Shown here piece after piece: positions 23,591 through 35,708 of a stretch of DNA of 64,000 nucleotides. The notes beneath the pieces were generated by a model, which was not told the DNA's origin, ran no database searches, and saw only the letters and a program-made list of their open reading frames with translations. Numbering within the stretch: position 1 is the stretch's first letter; every line of letters starts with the position of its first letter. Position numbers and translations under genes: made by a program. Source of the DNA: Tipula vernalis (Eukaryota; Arthropoda; Insecta; Diptera; Tipulidae); NCBI GenBank assembly GCA_958295665.1, contig OY282558.1:139294577-139358576 (forward strand), in the 5' to 3' direction.

Positions 23591-26500
23591 ATACAATATC
23601 AGTTTGGTACAACGCTTAATACATACCAGAGAGTTTCCTGCATGTAAGTGTTTAATGTGAATATTACGAACTATTAGCTCGCAAACCAAGTGTTAGAACA
23701 CGATCATGATGATCTGCCTAGCCTTCAGTCGACTCGAGGGATTCCGTCAGCATCAACAAAAGCACTTCTCATCGTTGTTCCCTGGAATCATATTTGATGG
23801 TAAATGCGTTATGTGCCCTAATGTAATATATTCATTTATAAATGATTTATACTCTGCGCCGAATTCTGATGACATCAAAATATTCCTTTCATTACCCGAA
23901 AGTACCGTTTACCATTTGAATCCGTTTGAGATCCACACTCACTAATCCACACTAGGAAACTATGTGCAATTGCACATGACAATGATCAATTAATAAAAAA
24001 AATACGTCTTGAACCCAAACCTCACACCCATCACTTTTAAAATTTGGAAATTCAATAACACAAAAAATTTTCAATTTTCAAAATTTGAAATATATTCTGC
24101 CACATCAAAATCAAATTTTGATAATTTCCGTAAATTTCCAATGTTCTGAAATGAAAATTTTCCAATCCATCCAATTTTAAAAATTTTACTTTAGCAGATT
24201 TTAATTAAATTTCATCTATAAAGAATTAAAGTTGAAATTTGAAACACTTCGCATTTTGGAATTTTTTTTTTTTTAAATTTAATAAAACGTTTTGAATTTT
24301 TATTAAATTCGACCCAATTTTGAAATTTTCCAAAATATTAAATTTTAAGGAATTAATTTATTGAAGAGAGAAAGTGTTTGTCTGATAATTTTAAGAAATT
24401 CAATAAAAAAAAATCCAAATTGCTTCTTATTCGACTTTACAGTTAACGAATTTTCAGGTTTGTCTTTAAAAACTGTTTATCACTTTTCTGCTTTTTAAAG
24501 GATGAATTTACATATATTATCGAGATTATCGTAAAAACAATTAAAATTAAATTCTATCAAAAAGTGACATGAGAAGTAAAGCATAATACTTTTCAACAAA
24601 AATCGATTTTTTAAAACTCGAACAAGATATGATGACTTAATTGAGGTTTTAGAAAATTCATTTTCTTTTTGCCGAAGATATTTTATAAAACAATTTAAAA
24701 ACTCAATTCTACTAAAAAGTGTTAAGTAGCATCAAAAAGTGTTGAAAAAGTGTAGATTTTTTCCAAATTTAACACTTTCTACACTTTTTAATAATTTTCG
24801 ATGTATTTTATACTATGATGTCTCTTATATACTGTCCAGTCATACATCCATACTAAAGATCTACCTTACAATGATTGAAGTTTTAGAATACATACATAAA
24901 AGGAAAACTAAATTCTATTAGAAAAGCTTATTCATGTTCAATTTTCAAACTTTTTGTTATTATTCCTTCAGCAAGAATACCAACAAACAAAAAAAAAATC
25001 TTTATTATTACGATTATTATGTATACATAAAATAAAGTCATTATTGTTCCTATTATTGCTTTACACTATGTATACTTAAGTGCCATGTTGGTACTAGGTT
25101 TGATGAAAAAGGTATACTCGTATATATATTAGTAAGTGTGTACAAAATAATTTGTGATTTTAAGTTTATGTACTTTTGGAATGATAATGACATTTTTATT
25201 GTGGTACATACATATGTACATATACAGAAGCTTTTGTCAGTATGACAAAGCTTTTTTTTAGTTTTATTTTATTTATGTTACATTTGTATATATTGTATAT
25301 AATAGAAGTCTCCTAGTTTTAATTTGTTCTTCGTTAAGTGGTTAATTAATTTAGTTTTGTATATTTGTATACAGATTTATTATGACTTGTATATTTGGTG
25401 AATTAGTGGCGAAGGGGGGACAGGAGGGTATGTGACCAAGCACTAATACTTAAAAGTTCATGCATACGGAAAAACTTTTCTTTTTGTGCTTGCAAAATTT
25501 TTAATTCTTTTGTTTTGTGTTTTTTTGTTTTGTTACGGAAAATTAGAATAGATATCGACAAGTTATTTGAATATCCTATTGTTGTAATTAAAACTAAAGA
25601 GTTTTTTTTTTTTTTTTTGTTTATTTTGTTTGCTGAAAACTGACGATAAAACTATTATCTTGGTAAACGTAGTTGAAAATGTTCTAATTGTTCAACAAAA
25701 TTGAGAATAGAAAATGAATATACGTATGTGAAATTGAGGAGTATGAGAGCTTTTTGTGTTCAATTCTTATTATATCAAAATTTTATTTTGAAAATTAACA
25801 AATTTTCAATAGGGAATTGTTTAGTTGTTTCTATAAGGGGGCTGATCATTTATGAAATTAGGTGATGTTATTTATCTTAATTGAATTGTATAGAGTTTGT
25901 ATTTAGAATTTGTGAGAGATTTAATATAGACTTATGTATATCCTTACTCTAATGAATTCGTGCAGATTTGTTTTTTTTTAATTTTTTTTTTCAAATTCTG
26001 AAACAATGGCATACATCTATTTCGAGAATATTAATAAATAACCTTTTGGAAGAATATTTTTAAAGTTCTCAATACAGCTATGTATGAAATTTTAGACAAC
26101 GAGCTTGCAACGAATTTCGATGTTTTACTAACAAAGTTTCCTAATACAATTTTTCTTCTGTTTAGTCGATAATTATTTAGAATTGAATTTCAAAAAGGTA
26201 CTCCTCAGAGCTTGTGAATTTTTTAAATGGTTTTAATTAGTGCAATTTGGCCGAACTTCAAGTATTTGTTAGAAAATATCTTGGGTATAATATTACAAAT
26301 GATGTAATCCAATTTCATAATTCTGATATTTTCGTGCAAGTTAGGTAAGGAAAGCTTTCCAAATAAATAAATAAGTCATTGAAAGCTTTCGTAAACTTTC
26401 AAAGCTATACCTTATTGTACAACTGAATGTTATGTGAGTCAAAATCAAATAATGAAAATTTAATTTTTTTTACTTTATTTTGGAGCCGTCTCAAATTTAC

Positions 26501-26999
26501 CTCAATGCGAAGAATTATCAAATTTATCAAACTCAGGTATTTTTAACACTTATCATTTAAAATTAAAAACCAAACTGAAAATTTATTGAATCAATAAAAA
26601 ATTTCAGAATTTGTAGTATTTGTTAAAATATTTAATATCGAGCTACACAACTCTCTTATAGCCAGCCAAAATTGACGGGGAAAAATTAAACCGATTTGTT
26701 GCTAAAATCTTTCTTGATAAAAATTAAATTCACTATGATTATGTAAATTAAAATTTACATATTTTGTATAAATACAACTTGGAACTGGTAGAACATTAAT
26801 CTAGGAATATTTCTTTATACACTACATTCCTGGTGTTAATCTTCTTAGATTCATTGCTCTATCTCCACGTGATCTTTTAAATGTATACCAACTTTTTCTA
26901 ATGTCTGTCCATGTGATTTGTTGATGTTGTCATGACAAGCGTCAATTTGATTGGAAATTCGTCTCAAGATAAACGGGAGCTCCGTAATCGTAGATGTTA
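23591..26999. other. AT-rich non-coding sequence
   Basis: No gene is supported. There are long AAATTT-rich stretches at 24000-24720, a hairpin at 24745-24789 (listed), a T-run at 25602-25618 and ACATATGTACATATA-type repeats near 25207-25223. Nothing indicates a transposon boundary. Confidence 0.5.
24745..24789. repeat. Perfect 11-bp inverted repeat (AAAAAGTGTAG)
   Basis: AAAAAGTGTAG at 24745-24755 pairs exactly with CTACACTTTTT at 24779-24789. Extra AAAAAGTGTT copies lie just upstream. It resembles the hairpin at 17914-17947 and may be part of the same small repeat family. Confidence 0.7.
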
Positions 27000-27360
27000 A
27001 TGCCAACCCAACCATCAACTGAATCTCCAAATCAACCCCAAATCAACTTTAAAATCAAACCTTAACCTAACCCCAAATCAACCCTTAAATAATTCCTCAA
27101 CCAAGCAACTCACTCATTCCCAATCCATGCTAAGTAAACCCTACCTCAACTTTAGCTCAACCTAGCTCGAACCAAATCTAAACCGTTTGATCAACTCGAC
27201 ACTTAATGGTCAACCCAATCCCAAAATCAACTTGATGCGCAAGCTGCATTTGTGTATGATCTCAACTTAATCTAATCTCACACTAAACCCTAAACTCGAC
27301 CCCAAATTAATCCCTAACCGAGCTTCTCACTGAAATCCAACTCAAATATAATTCAAACCC
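27000..27360. repeat. CAACTC/AATCAACC-rich degenerate repeat
   Basis: The sequence is G-poor and made of units like CCCAAATCAACCCTTAAATA and AGCTCAACCTAGCTCGAACC, closely similar in style and in some phrases to 7340-7570. It is the first part of the second compound block. Confidence 0.7.
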
Positions 27361-27925
27361 TAGTGACCATCATACCATAATAGGAACCTACAATCATAAC
27401 ATATTATATTATACCATCATACCATCATGACTCTATACTATTAAGCCAACATACAATCGTAATACCGTACCATAGTAACTTCGAAACATCACACCATCAC
27501 ACCATGGTTAGATAGTACCTCTTACCATCAATTCACCAAACTTCCATACCATCATACCATCGTAACATTGTACCACCGCATCATCACACCACCATATAAT
27601 CATTATACCATTATAACGTCATACCATCGTACTATCACACCATCATTATAGAGTAAATACCGTCATACCATCAAACGTACTACCATTTGATTGTATATAC
27701 GTTTATACCATCACAACATCATACAATAATACCAAACCATCTTACCATTATATCATCATAATATCACACAATCATACCATCATATATACCATCTTATCAA
27801 GATACCATCACACCATCGTACCGTCATACCATTATAACATCGTACCGTTATATCATCAAACCATCTTACCATTATACCATTATATCATCATACCATCATA
27901 CCATCATACCATTATACTTTTGTAC
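27361..27925. repeat. ACCATCATA microsatellite, ~560 bp
   Basis: This is a long run of ACCATCATACCATTATACCA-type units, 9-10 bp each, with many substitutions (ACCATCGTA, ACCATCACA, ACATCATA). It is the second part of the compound block and a longer version of 7581-7662. Confidence 0.9.
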
Positions 27926-27954
27926 CACCATACAAGCATACCGGTTTTACAGTT

Positions 27955-28062
27955 CAAATTGAACCTTTTAAATTGCAAATTGAACCTTTCGCATTTCAAA
28001 TTGAACCTTTTATGTTCCAAATTGAACCTTTTACATTTCAAATTGAATCAAATTGAACCTTT
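27955..28062. repeat. 21-bp minisatellite (CAAATTGAACCTTTT...)
   Basis: CAAATTGAACCTTTT recurs at 27955 (first copy reads CAAATTGAACC...), 27976, 27997, 28018 and 28039, exactly 21 bp apart, with a final shortened unit at 28049. The six bases between boxes vary. The array directly joins the ACCATCATA run to the 110-bp satellite copies. Confidence 0.9.
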
Positions 28063-28079
28063 AGCAAATTATATGAATC

Positions 28080-28570
28080 TTAGCAGCTAATTAGGATGGA
28101 GTTTGGCTATTCCTTTACGGATTATTATGAAATTTGACATGTGCGATGGAAATGGAATTCTAGAATAATTGTTGTATGAGGTTTTGGAAAATGGCTAATG
28201 ATGAATTTTGACGTTTCCAACGAACAGAACGAAACGTGACCCAACACTTATTTTTAGACGAGATTGTGAGAAATATGTCTATATGACCTCTATAAAGTTG
28301 CCTGTTTAGGTTTCTCTGAATCATGTAGCTTTTGAGGTTCCTCTCAGACAGCGTAAACATACTATTTCAATTGCTAAACAATCAATATTATCTCTGTAAT
28401 AAAGTTTCGGTTAGAAACCATCCTTCCGTCTTGCCAATCCTTCGCTTTAAACTTTGGGTTATGTTGTTATGTTATGCAAAGTTCCAACCTGCTGGCCCAC
28501 ATTCCAGAACTGCATCTAAAAATCATGAAACAGCCAATTTCCCTCATACTTGGCCATATTCGACAACAAT
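28080..28570. repeat. Two inverted copies of the ~110-bp satellite around a 270-bp spacer
   Basis: At 28085-28200 the satellite lies on the minus strand (TTTGGCTATTCCTTTACGGA, AAATTTGACATGTGCGATGG). At 28475-28570 a copy lies on the plus strand (CACATTCCAGAACTGCATCT). They face outward from a spacer of about 270 bp that I cannot identify. The arrangement is a small version of the one at 36.2-37.4 kb. Confidence 0.7.
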
Positions 28571-31500
28571 ATTATCGGTATTAAGTTAATCTCAACTTAA
28601 AATTTAAAGAACTTCTACCAGTTTGAAAAAATTAAATACTCGTATATTTTGAAATTTGTTAATTTGAGCTGTAAAATTTGAATTACTTGAATTTGACCTA
28701 CGCTATTTCAACTCAATCGAGATATTTAAAATTAACAACAGATATAATTATATCTTAAAGTATCTCGAGTGCTAATTAGAACAAAACTCTGCTAGATGAA
28801 ATTTGCACAATTTTTTGAGAATCAACTGAAATTTTGGGGCACTAAAATATTTTGAAATATTGAACAAAATTATACTTGGATTTCTTTCACCTTAAAACGT
28901 CGGAATATTTACATAATTTCAATTATAAAATTTTAAATACTGAACTTTTTGGTATACAGAACTAATTTTGAGCTACAATTATACTCGTATACCTTAATAG
29001 AAAGTTAAGAAGTTTAAGAGAAGAATGTCTGTTTATCAAATGATTTTTTCGGCTTTTTACAGACACAAATACATTAGTGAAAATGGCACCTTAATTAAAC
29101 ACATTTGATGATACAATCTATCAGGTGGTAATGTAATTCGTGGAATTGATCATTTTGAGAACTTTCACCTTTACCTAAGATTCTAAATCCTAAGAAACTA
29201 ATCAAAAAATGTACTCTGGTTTTCTTTTCTGGATTAGCCAATCGTAAGCTGACTTTTAATTTTCTGACCAATTTTTCTCTTTACTTAAAGGTAACAATCA
29301 CCGAAACCATAATCTTCATCTACATTTAATCAAATTTTATATAGCGCTTTCGAAATTGAAAATTTACTGTAGACATTATTTTCTCGATGTCTGTCAGAAT
29401 TCAACAATTTTCATTTTTTTAAAATCATTTGGTTAAAAACTTATAAACTCGTTTAAGGAAAACTTTTCATTTTAAAGCTCGATATAAAAAATTCAAAACT
29501 AACGTTATAACTAAGCTTAATGTTAAAATAAAACTAGTTAAAGCTTTTATTCTTTAAATTTGTACAATTCCATCATCTTAACATTTTCAACTTAACTTTA
29601 TAAATTTGTCCTAGTCGCATGAAACACAACACAAGAATAAGTTCAAAAAATTCATTACACAACAAGAAAACAAAAACTGAGATTTTCGTGAAGGTACATA
29701 TAATCGAAAAGCACGAACAAGAAAATAAACTTTCATTTATATTCAAATGGACAAATTAGCATATCACGAAATGACTTAAAAAAAAAAATTAATAATAATA
29801 CGCGTCATCAATTTTTCAAAAGCTCTGAATAATTTCATTCCATATCATTTAATTCAAATTAAATTTTTGTTGTTGTCGAATATTTTTTTCTTTTTGTTGT
29901 TGAATTTAAGCCAAATTGAAATTTTTCCCATCTAAAATATATTTACAAAAACGCAAGTCATAACATATTTATGTACGAGTATATGGTATATGTATAGTTA
30001 TTTGGGTCGAGTGAAAATTGTGTTTATGTTTACCGTGTATATGCTACTAATTATGTTCTAATAAAATTGCAGGTCCCCAATATACAATAGTATAAACTCT
30101 GTTGCCATCCATCCTAATTAATTTTTGTGAAAATTAAATTTTCTGAAAAATCATATTATGGAACCATAAGGGTATATAACTATAAATATGTATTATGTGT
30201 TGTATTATTTTTTGCCAGTAGTTTTTTTGTTTTCCTGTCACAAGGGAAATTAATCAATAATCCAAAAAGTTAATTAGTTCCAAAACAACACAAAAAAAGT
30301 TGGAAAATTTTTGTTTTTGACTTTTTGTCTATATCTAATTAATAGATAATTGAGTTTATTGAAGATAGATGTATCCATTTTTATGCGCTATCTCCATTTT
30401 TACCATATCATATATGTATAGATGATAGATAACTAGTCAAGGTGGATGATATAATTGGAAACAAATACATTTATAGAGAACTTCTTTTGATAAGCTCGAG
30501 TATATATAAAACACACGACAAAGCTCTCGAAAAACCACAAATCATATTATAATGTGGTTAGTGTTTATTGTATTGTTTTGTACAGTAGTTAAGTTGTCTC
30601 GCTTGTCTTGTTCATTGTGCATATAGAGATATGGACTGTGTTTAATAGATTTTTGAATATTATTAACACATTATCATATGAATATACTACACATAGTACA
30701 TAAGCCATTATATGTTTTATCATTTTGTTGCCAACAAGTTCTTTTATTTTAGGCATGGTATGAACTTTTTGTTTGTGTAAATACGATACTAAATATTATA
30801 AACACAGACACACAGATGAATACAAAAAGCTTTTGAAATTTAATCCAAACTATATACTCATTGTGTGGGTTTTCAGATTGTTCATTTATAAGGATATGTA
30901 ATACAATCCTTTTTTTAACAATTAAATTGTATTCGTATAATTTTACATGTAACTGAAGTTTTTAAGAGAAATACTGTATATAGACAGAACTATTTCGAAG
31001 ATTCCATAATAGGTCCTAGTAAATTTAAATATTTACTAAAGCTTTTTGTGAAATATTAATTTTCAAAACGAGGACTTTTGATGGACTTAAAATTCGATTT
31101 TTTTCTGTTAAATTAAACAACTTTTAATGACTGTAAGCTCCAACTCTAAGTAAAAAAAAACTGTTGCTACATTTTCTATACTTCTTAACGATTTAAAATT
31201 GACGTATTTGTGAAAGCTCACACTGAGAAAAGATTAGTGTTTAGTTGCTGTAAAGTTATTTACGGGTTATCTGTTAGTCTGCTTGAAGAACGAGTGGGAA
31301 GTTATTAAGGTTAACAGGAAAGCGTAGCTCCACAAATTAACAGGAAAGTGGCGTTTACAGAAAATGGTGATAGATTAAAAATAAGTTTGGGATGCTATAT
31401 ATCTGAAGGGACCAATGCATTCATCGAAATAAAATAAAAACACTCGATTAATTTCGCATCTGATTGAGTGAAAGTTTATTTTATTTTATGCCCGATTTAG

Positions 31501-32085
31501 CTGAAGAAAAATGTTTGTCTGGCAAAAAAAGAAGAGATCAAGTAGATTAAAATTTTCGTTTGGATGACAAGAACAAAACATAAACATGCAAAATTATGTT
31601 AGCGTTTTTTTTGTGTTACTATAAAAGCATTAAAAATAAATATGATACTATAAATTATACTCGACCCGACTATATTTTTTGATATTTTATAGTAACAAAC
31701 AAACACAAACACAATTAAAGTATATTATAAAAAGCTATACGATGACCAGAAGTCAAAGGTTATAGCAGAAAAAATCAAATCAAAAGCAGTTTTCCTAATT
31801 TTATTTATTAAGTTTTATTTTTGTCACACTACTGATAAATGTTAAAAAATATAACATCCAATTATGTATAAGCCGCCAAAAAATTATAGCATCTATTTTT
31901 CTTGTTTTGCTTGTTGGTGTCGCTACGTTGGTATGTCTACCAATATTGAATAGGTGAGTTCATTTGGTTTTATATGGGTTCGCATGCCAACACATGTTGA
32001 ATATGTTGATGAATAATTGTGGTGGTGAGTGAATCTAAAAATTCAATGAATTGATGAATATTAATATGAATGGATGAGCGAGCCG
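28571..32085. other. AT-rich non-coding sequence
   Basis: No gene is supported. Frames are short and of low complexity. The right edge, about 31900-32085, probably includes the 3' end or LTR of the gypsy element (TGTTGGCATGCGAACC on the minus strand at about 31990), but no matching 5' LTR was found. Confidence 0.45.
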
Positions 32086-32091
32086 CTACAG

Positions 32092-32690
32092 GACTCCGCC
32101 GCAAGTGAATTTCTCCTCATTATGGTATGATTCAATGAATAGTAGCAAAACGGACTCATTTGTGTGTACGAAGGCTTGATGTTTATTCAGCCGAGAGAAT
32201 TCCGTATGCTAGATTTTGGTACAAGCTTTTCCATGGTTTAACGCAGTTGGTCGACGACTGTGGCGCTGGTTGGTAAAGGTGAAAGGGGATTTTCGATAAA
32301 GAACTCACCGGGTAGAGTGATGGTTTGACCGTAAACCAATTCCGCAGGTGAGCACTTTAGATCTTCTTTCATTGTTGCTCGGATTCCAAGTAAAACGATT
32401 GGTATTTCCGAGCTCCAATGAGTTGTACTGTTTCTGGCCATGAGTGCGGCTTTAAGTTGCCGATGGAGGCGTTTGACCATGCCATTGGCTTGTGTTAACT
32501 CTGTGAACAGCTTCGACTCAAATTGCATTCCTTGATTAGTTGTGATGTCTAGGGGCACGCCGAATCGTGATACGTAATTATTGACGAATGTAATGGATAT
32601 GGTTACAGCCGACATATTGGCCATGCAGTATGCTTCAGGCCAGCGAGTGAAACGATCGACACAGGTGAGCAAGTATTTGTATCCGTGTTT
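32092..32690 (-). pseudogene. gypsy integrase core and C-terminus, catalytic residues changed
   Basis: The frame begins within the core at TCVDRFTRWPEAY, where the first Asp is kept. The second catalytic box reads TTNQGMQFESKLF, with Asn where the family has Asp. After an internal deletion of about 15 residues the Glu box reads NGMVKRLHRQLKAAL, with Lys in place of Glu. The C-terminal part has SPAELVYGQTITLPGEFF. Stops follow after VVDQLR, and the relic fades near 32092. Both substitutions are G-to-A changes on the coding strand. Confidence 0.85.
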
Positions 32691-33457
32691 GATGCGTCAG
32701 TAGTTAAGCTGAGTTTTGAGTCGCTCAGTGTCAATTCAATTTTTAGCGACGTGAATGCTAGTTGACATTCGTCGGGCCAAGAGAAGTACTTGGCCGTCTT
32801 GGGCTTTTGAGTAGTGCTGCCAAGTTATTGTGAATTAGTGCGAGTGTTTGTGCGAGTTTTGATATAAATCGGTGGTAGTAGTTTACCATACCGACGAATC
32901 GCTGTATACTTTTGATTGAAGTTGGATCTGGGAATTTCCTAATGGCATGAATTCGTTCTTCAGACGGCAGAATACCATTAGGGGTGATCCTGTGGCTGAG
33001 GAAATCAAGAGTGGTTGCACCAAAGATGCATTTTGCGCTCTTCATGTGAACATCAAACTGTGTTAACTTGTGGAAGAGTTGTTTCAAGTGTAGTTTGTGC
33101 TGTTCCTCAGAGTGTGAAGCCACAATAATGTCGTCAATGTAGACGAAAACGAAGTGTAAATCACGTATGCCTTCGTTCATGAAACGCTGAAACGTGTGGG
33201 CGGCATTTCGGAGACCGAATGGCATTTGGGTGAATTCGAAGAGATCAAACAGTGTTGTGATTGTCGTTTTATGAACGTCTTCATGTGCGACGGGAATTAG
33301 ATGGAAAGCCCTGACAAGATCGATTTTTGGAAAAATTTTGCATCCAAGAAAGTACATGGAGAAATTTTGGATGTGGGGTATCGTATAATGATCAGGTGTT
33401 GTGACCGTGTTTAGTCAACGGAAATCCCCATATGGTCGCCAATCATGATCTTTCTTT
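32690..33457 (-). pseudogene. pol: gypsy reverse transcriptase with cut RNase H
   Basis: The RT palm is clear: FPKIDLVRAFHLIPV, FEFTQMPFGLRNAAHTFQRF and the active site FVYIDDIIVAS (codons at about 33124-33144 on the minus strand). The thumb and connection follow with RFVGMVNYYHRFI. In another frame the beginning of RNase H is seen (WPDECQLAFTSLK, then LTTDAS). Directly after TDAS the sequence jumps into the integrase core, so a deletion has removed most of RNase H and the integrase zinc module. Upstream of the ATG at 33357, PHIQNF and DWRPYGDFR are visible, with stops in between. Confidence 0.88.
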
Positions 33458-33458
33458 T

Positions 33459-33960
33459 TCACCATATAGAGATGACGCAAGAGACGAGAGATGCGGAAGG
33501 TCGATCAATCTCTAATTCCACCATGTGCTGGAATTCTGTAAATGCGGCTTTGTGACGAATTGGATCCAGTCTGCGTGGTCTTGACACGGGTAGATGGCCT
33601 GCTGTGATAATGTGGTTGACCACGTTGTCTTGAACTGGCAAATTGTAGTTCGGCTCTGCTGTTAGTGAAGGGAATTGTTTGAGCAGAGTGCCGTAATCGG
33701 TGTTGACTGTGAAATGGATCGGTGTCGGTGTGTCGATTCGAACCATGGTGGCATTCATTGACACCTTAATCGCTGAATCAACCAGCCGTTTGTTTATCAG
33801 GTCAATAAGGAGACCAAATTCATACAAGAAATCAGCGCCAATGATCGGACGATTCACAGCAGCTAAGATGAAAGCATGCGTAAAGGTTCTTTTGATTCCG
33901 AGATTGACCTGAAGCAATTTTTTACCTTAGATGTGGATTGTTGTGCCGTTGGCGGCCGAC
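33459..33960 (-). pseudogene. gypsy protease and start of RT
   Basis: The frame shows FILAAVNRPIIGADFLYEFG, the conserved flap and 'GADFL' box of gypsy aspartic proteases, then DLINKRLVDS. Upstream of 33917 other frames must have carried the DTG active site; I do not see it clearly. The frame goes on to HIITAGHLPVSRPRRLDP and FTEFQHMVELEIDRPSAS, the linker and first RT motif. It ends in a frameshift near 33459. Confidence 0.75.
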
Positions 33961-34103
33961 ATGACTAGAACGGGATTTTGTTTGAAATGTGAAAATGAGT
34001 TGTTCGAATGTAGTGCAGTCATAAGTAAATTTGTTGATATGATCGTATAGTTGGAGACGTTTTGAATATAGGGTGTTTGACGTGGTAGTCAGGACCCGTT
34101 GAG

Positions 34104-35059
34104 TTATTGATTTTTTTTTTGGTGCGTTTGTGTCCATGCTGGCCGCCGATGTGGATTGGCCGAATTTGCACGGAGCGTTACACTTTTGGGCCACTGAACC
34201 AAATTTGGTATGGTACCAGCATATAGTATGCTTTGTTGCTGATAGTTGTTGTAACCTCTTGATTGTGGGCGAGATGTAGATCGTCGCCTTTGTGACCGGT
34301 TTCGGCCGTCCCGAAACAAGCCGTATAATCGGGCCTCGAGACGAGCTAAGCGATCTTGGATTGTACCGTTGTTTGACGGGGATCGACGGTCTCCACTGCG
34401 GTCATGCTCTGTTCGCAGAGTGGGCCTGGATTGTCTGTTGTTGCTTTGGTTAGAATAATTCGCCTGTGCGTAGTGTACTTGATTATGATGCTGCTTGATA
34501 TTTAGCGCGTCGAACATTCGGTCTGCGGTCTTGGCTAGTACATCAATGGGTCTTGTTTCGGGTTGTGCCATAAGTCCAATTCACTTACTAATTGTTTTGT
34601 GCCAGCCAGAGTGCTAATGTGGTGCAATCCATCAGATGGGCGGCGATCGCCAAGATCTTGTCCTGCTAGCAGAGTTTCTAGTTGCCGTTCGTCTGACGGC
34701 TCAAGGCGGTCTAGTATCGTTTGTTTCAGTACATCATGCTGATTATTTTGTGGCGAGTGTTGAAGCATATCGGATATTAGTTTGAACGTTTGTCGTAAGA
34801 TGGTTGGTAGTATGTGCGCGTATTTGGAATTTTTGGGAGTGATACCCCGGAAGTTGAATTGTATCTCGACTAATTGGAACCAGTTGCTGGCTTTTTCAGG
34901 CCAGAACGTAGGTAGGCTGAACTTTGATTGGCCCGCGATCTCCATGTGAATATCTTGGGTATCACTCTCGACAGGTGTTGCGGATTGATTTTGAAAGGCG
35001 TCTTTGGCCTGTGAGCCGGTTGGTTTTGGCTCCCCGTTCTTCGTACTGTCATTTGGCAT
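34104..35059 (-). pseudogene. gag: gypsy (CsRn1-type) gag
   Basis: The ATG at 35059 opens gag. The capsid-like part has KFSLPTFWPEKASNWFQLVE, IQFNFRGI and LAGQDLGDRRPSDGLHHI, which are characteristic of this gypsy group. After a frameshift near 34560 the basic C-terminal part continues with IQDRLARLEARL and an arginine-rich stretch. A second frameshift leads to CWYHTKFGSVAQKCNAPC at 34169-34221, spaced C-X2-H-X9-C-X3-C. That CHCC finger replaces the usual CCHC knuckle and points to the CsRn1/Kabuki clade. Gag would package the element RNA. Confidence 0.85.
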
Positions 35060-35708
35060 TATTGTCTCAAAAAAAGAAAAACTTATGAAAGTTCGACTCT
35101 AGAGATAGTGAATAAAACTAAGTAATAATCTAGATATTTACTGTGTAGTAGATAACGTACAGGTGGCACTTAAAGGCAGACGAGATGCTCTCGTCCAATG
35201 TATATATGAATATCGCACAATCAATACATTCATATTCCAGTTTGTCTCATTGGGTTCTTAAAAGTTCCATTCAATATCCAAAAAAGGATTCTTTAAGACC
35301 GAATTCTCTGTCGATCTGTCCATTTGTTGATCTTTTGATCTGTTCATCTTTTTGTCGTTTGACCCAATCTCTCGTGAAGTCCAAGTGCATCTTGATTGTC
35401 CAACCGAACGTGATAGGTTATTTGAATACCTTATCAGTAAATCCCAAAATTTTAAAGGAAATAACAGTTTTTGGATAATGTGTTCAAATTCTGAACTTAC
35501 TAAAAACGAGAAAATAATTGAAATATTTAATTATATTCTCAAGTTTTTGAATAAGTTTTGAAATTCTGAGCTTTCGAGTGAAATATTTACGTGCAAATTG
35601 CAGAAACATATTAAAAATCCCAGCAACTCTGGCTCTTATCGTCTATGCTTTACAACTTGAGAATCCTTGGTTCGATTTCGGTCGAGACACTTTTCAGAAA
35701 TGATACTT
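35060..35708. other. Gap between gypsy gag and foldback element
   Basis: The first ~100 bp should be the gypsy leader. Beyond this I see no gene. The part at 35185-35480 has a moderate composition and could be a transposon scrap, but its open frames show no known motif. Confidence 0.4.

Larger units (their letters stand above)
32086..35059 (-). mobile_element. Ty3/gypsy retrotransposon, CsRn1/Kabuki type, internally deleted
   Basis: On the minus strand, gag, protease, RT and integrase follow in gypsy order. The gag carries an unusual Cys-His-Cys-Cys finger known from the CsRn1/Kabuki lineage. Most of RNase H and the N-terminal half of integrase are gone. The pol frame appears to end near 32092 with a CGGVL-stop motif. 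LTRs were not identified, so the outer limits are unknown and the listed span is the coding part. Confidence 0.85.

Noticed and set aside
27955..28062. Regular 21-bp repeat suggestive of a CRISPR array
   Set aside because: Spacers are only about six bases, the DNA is eukaryotic and there are no cas genes; it is a minisatellite.
35185..35478. 97-codon plus-strand frame as a possible host gene
   Set aside because: No known motif, no splice or promoter context, and it lies between two transposons.
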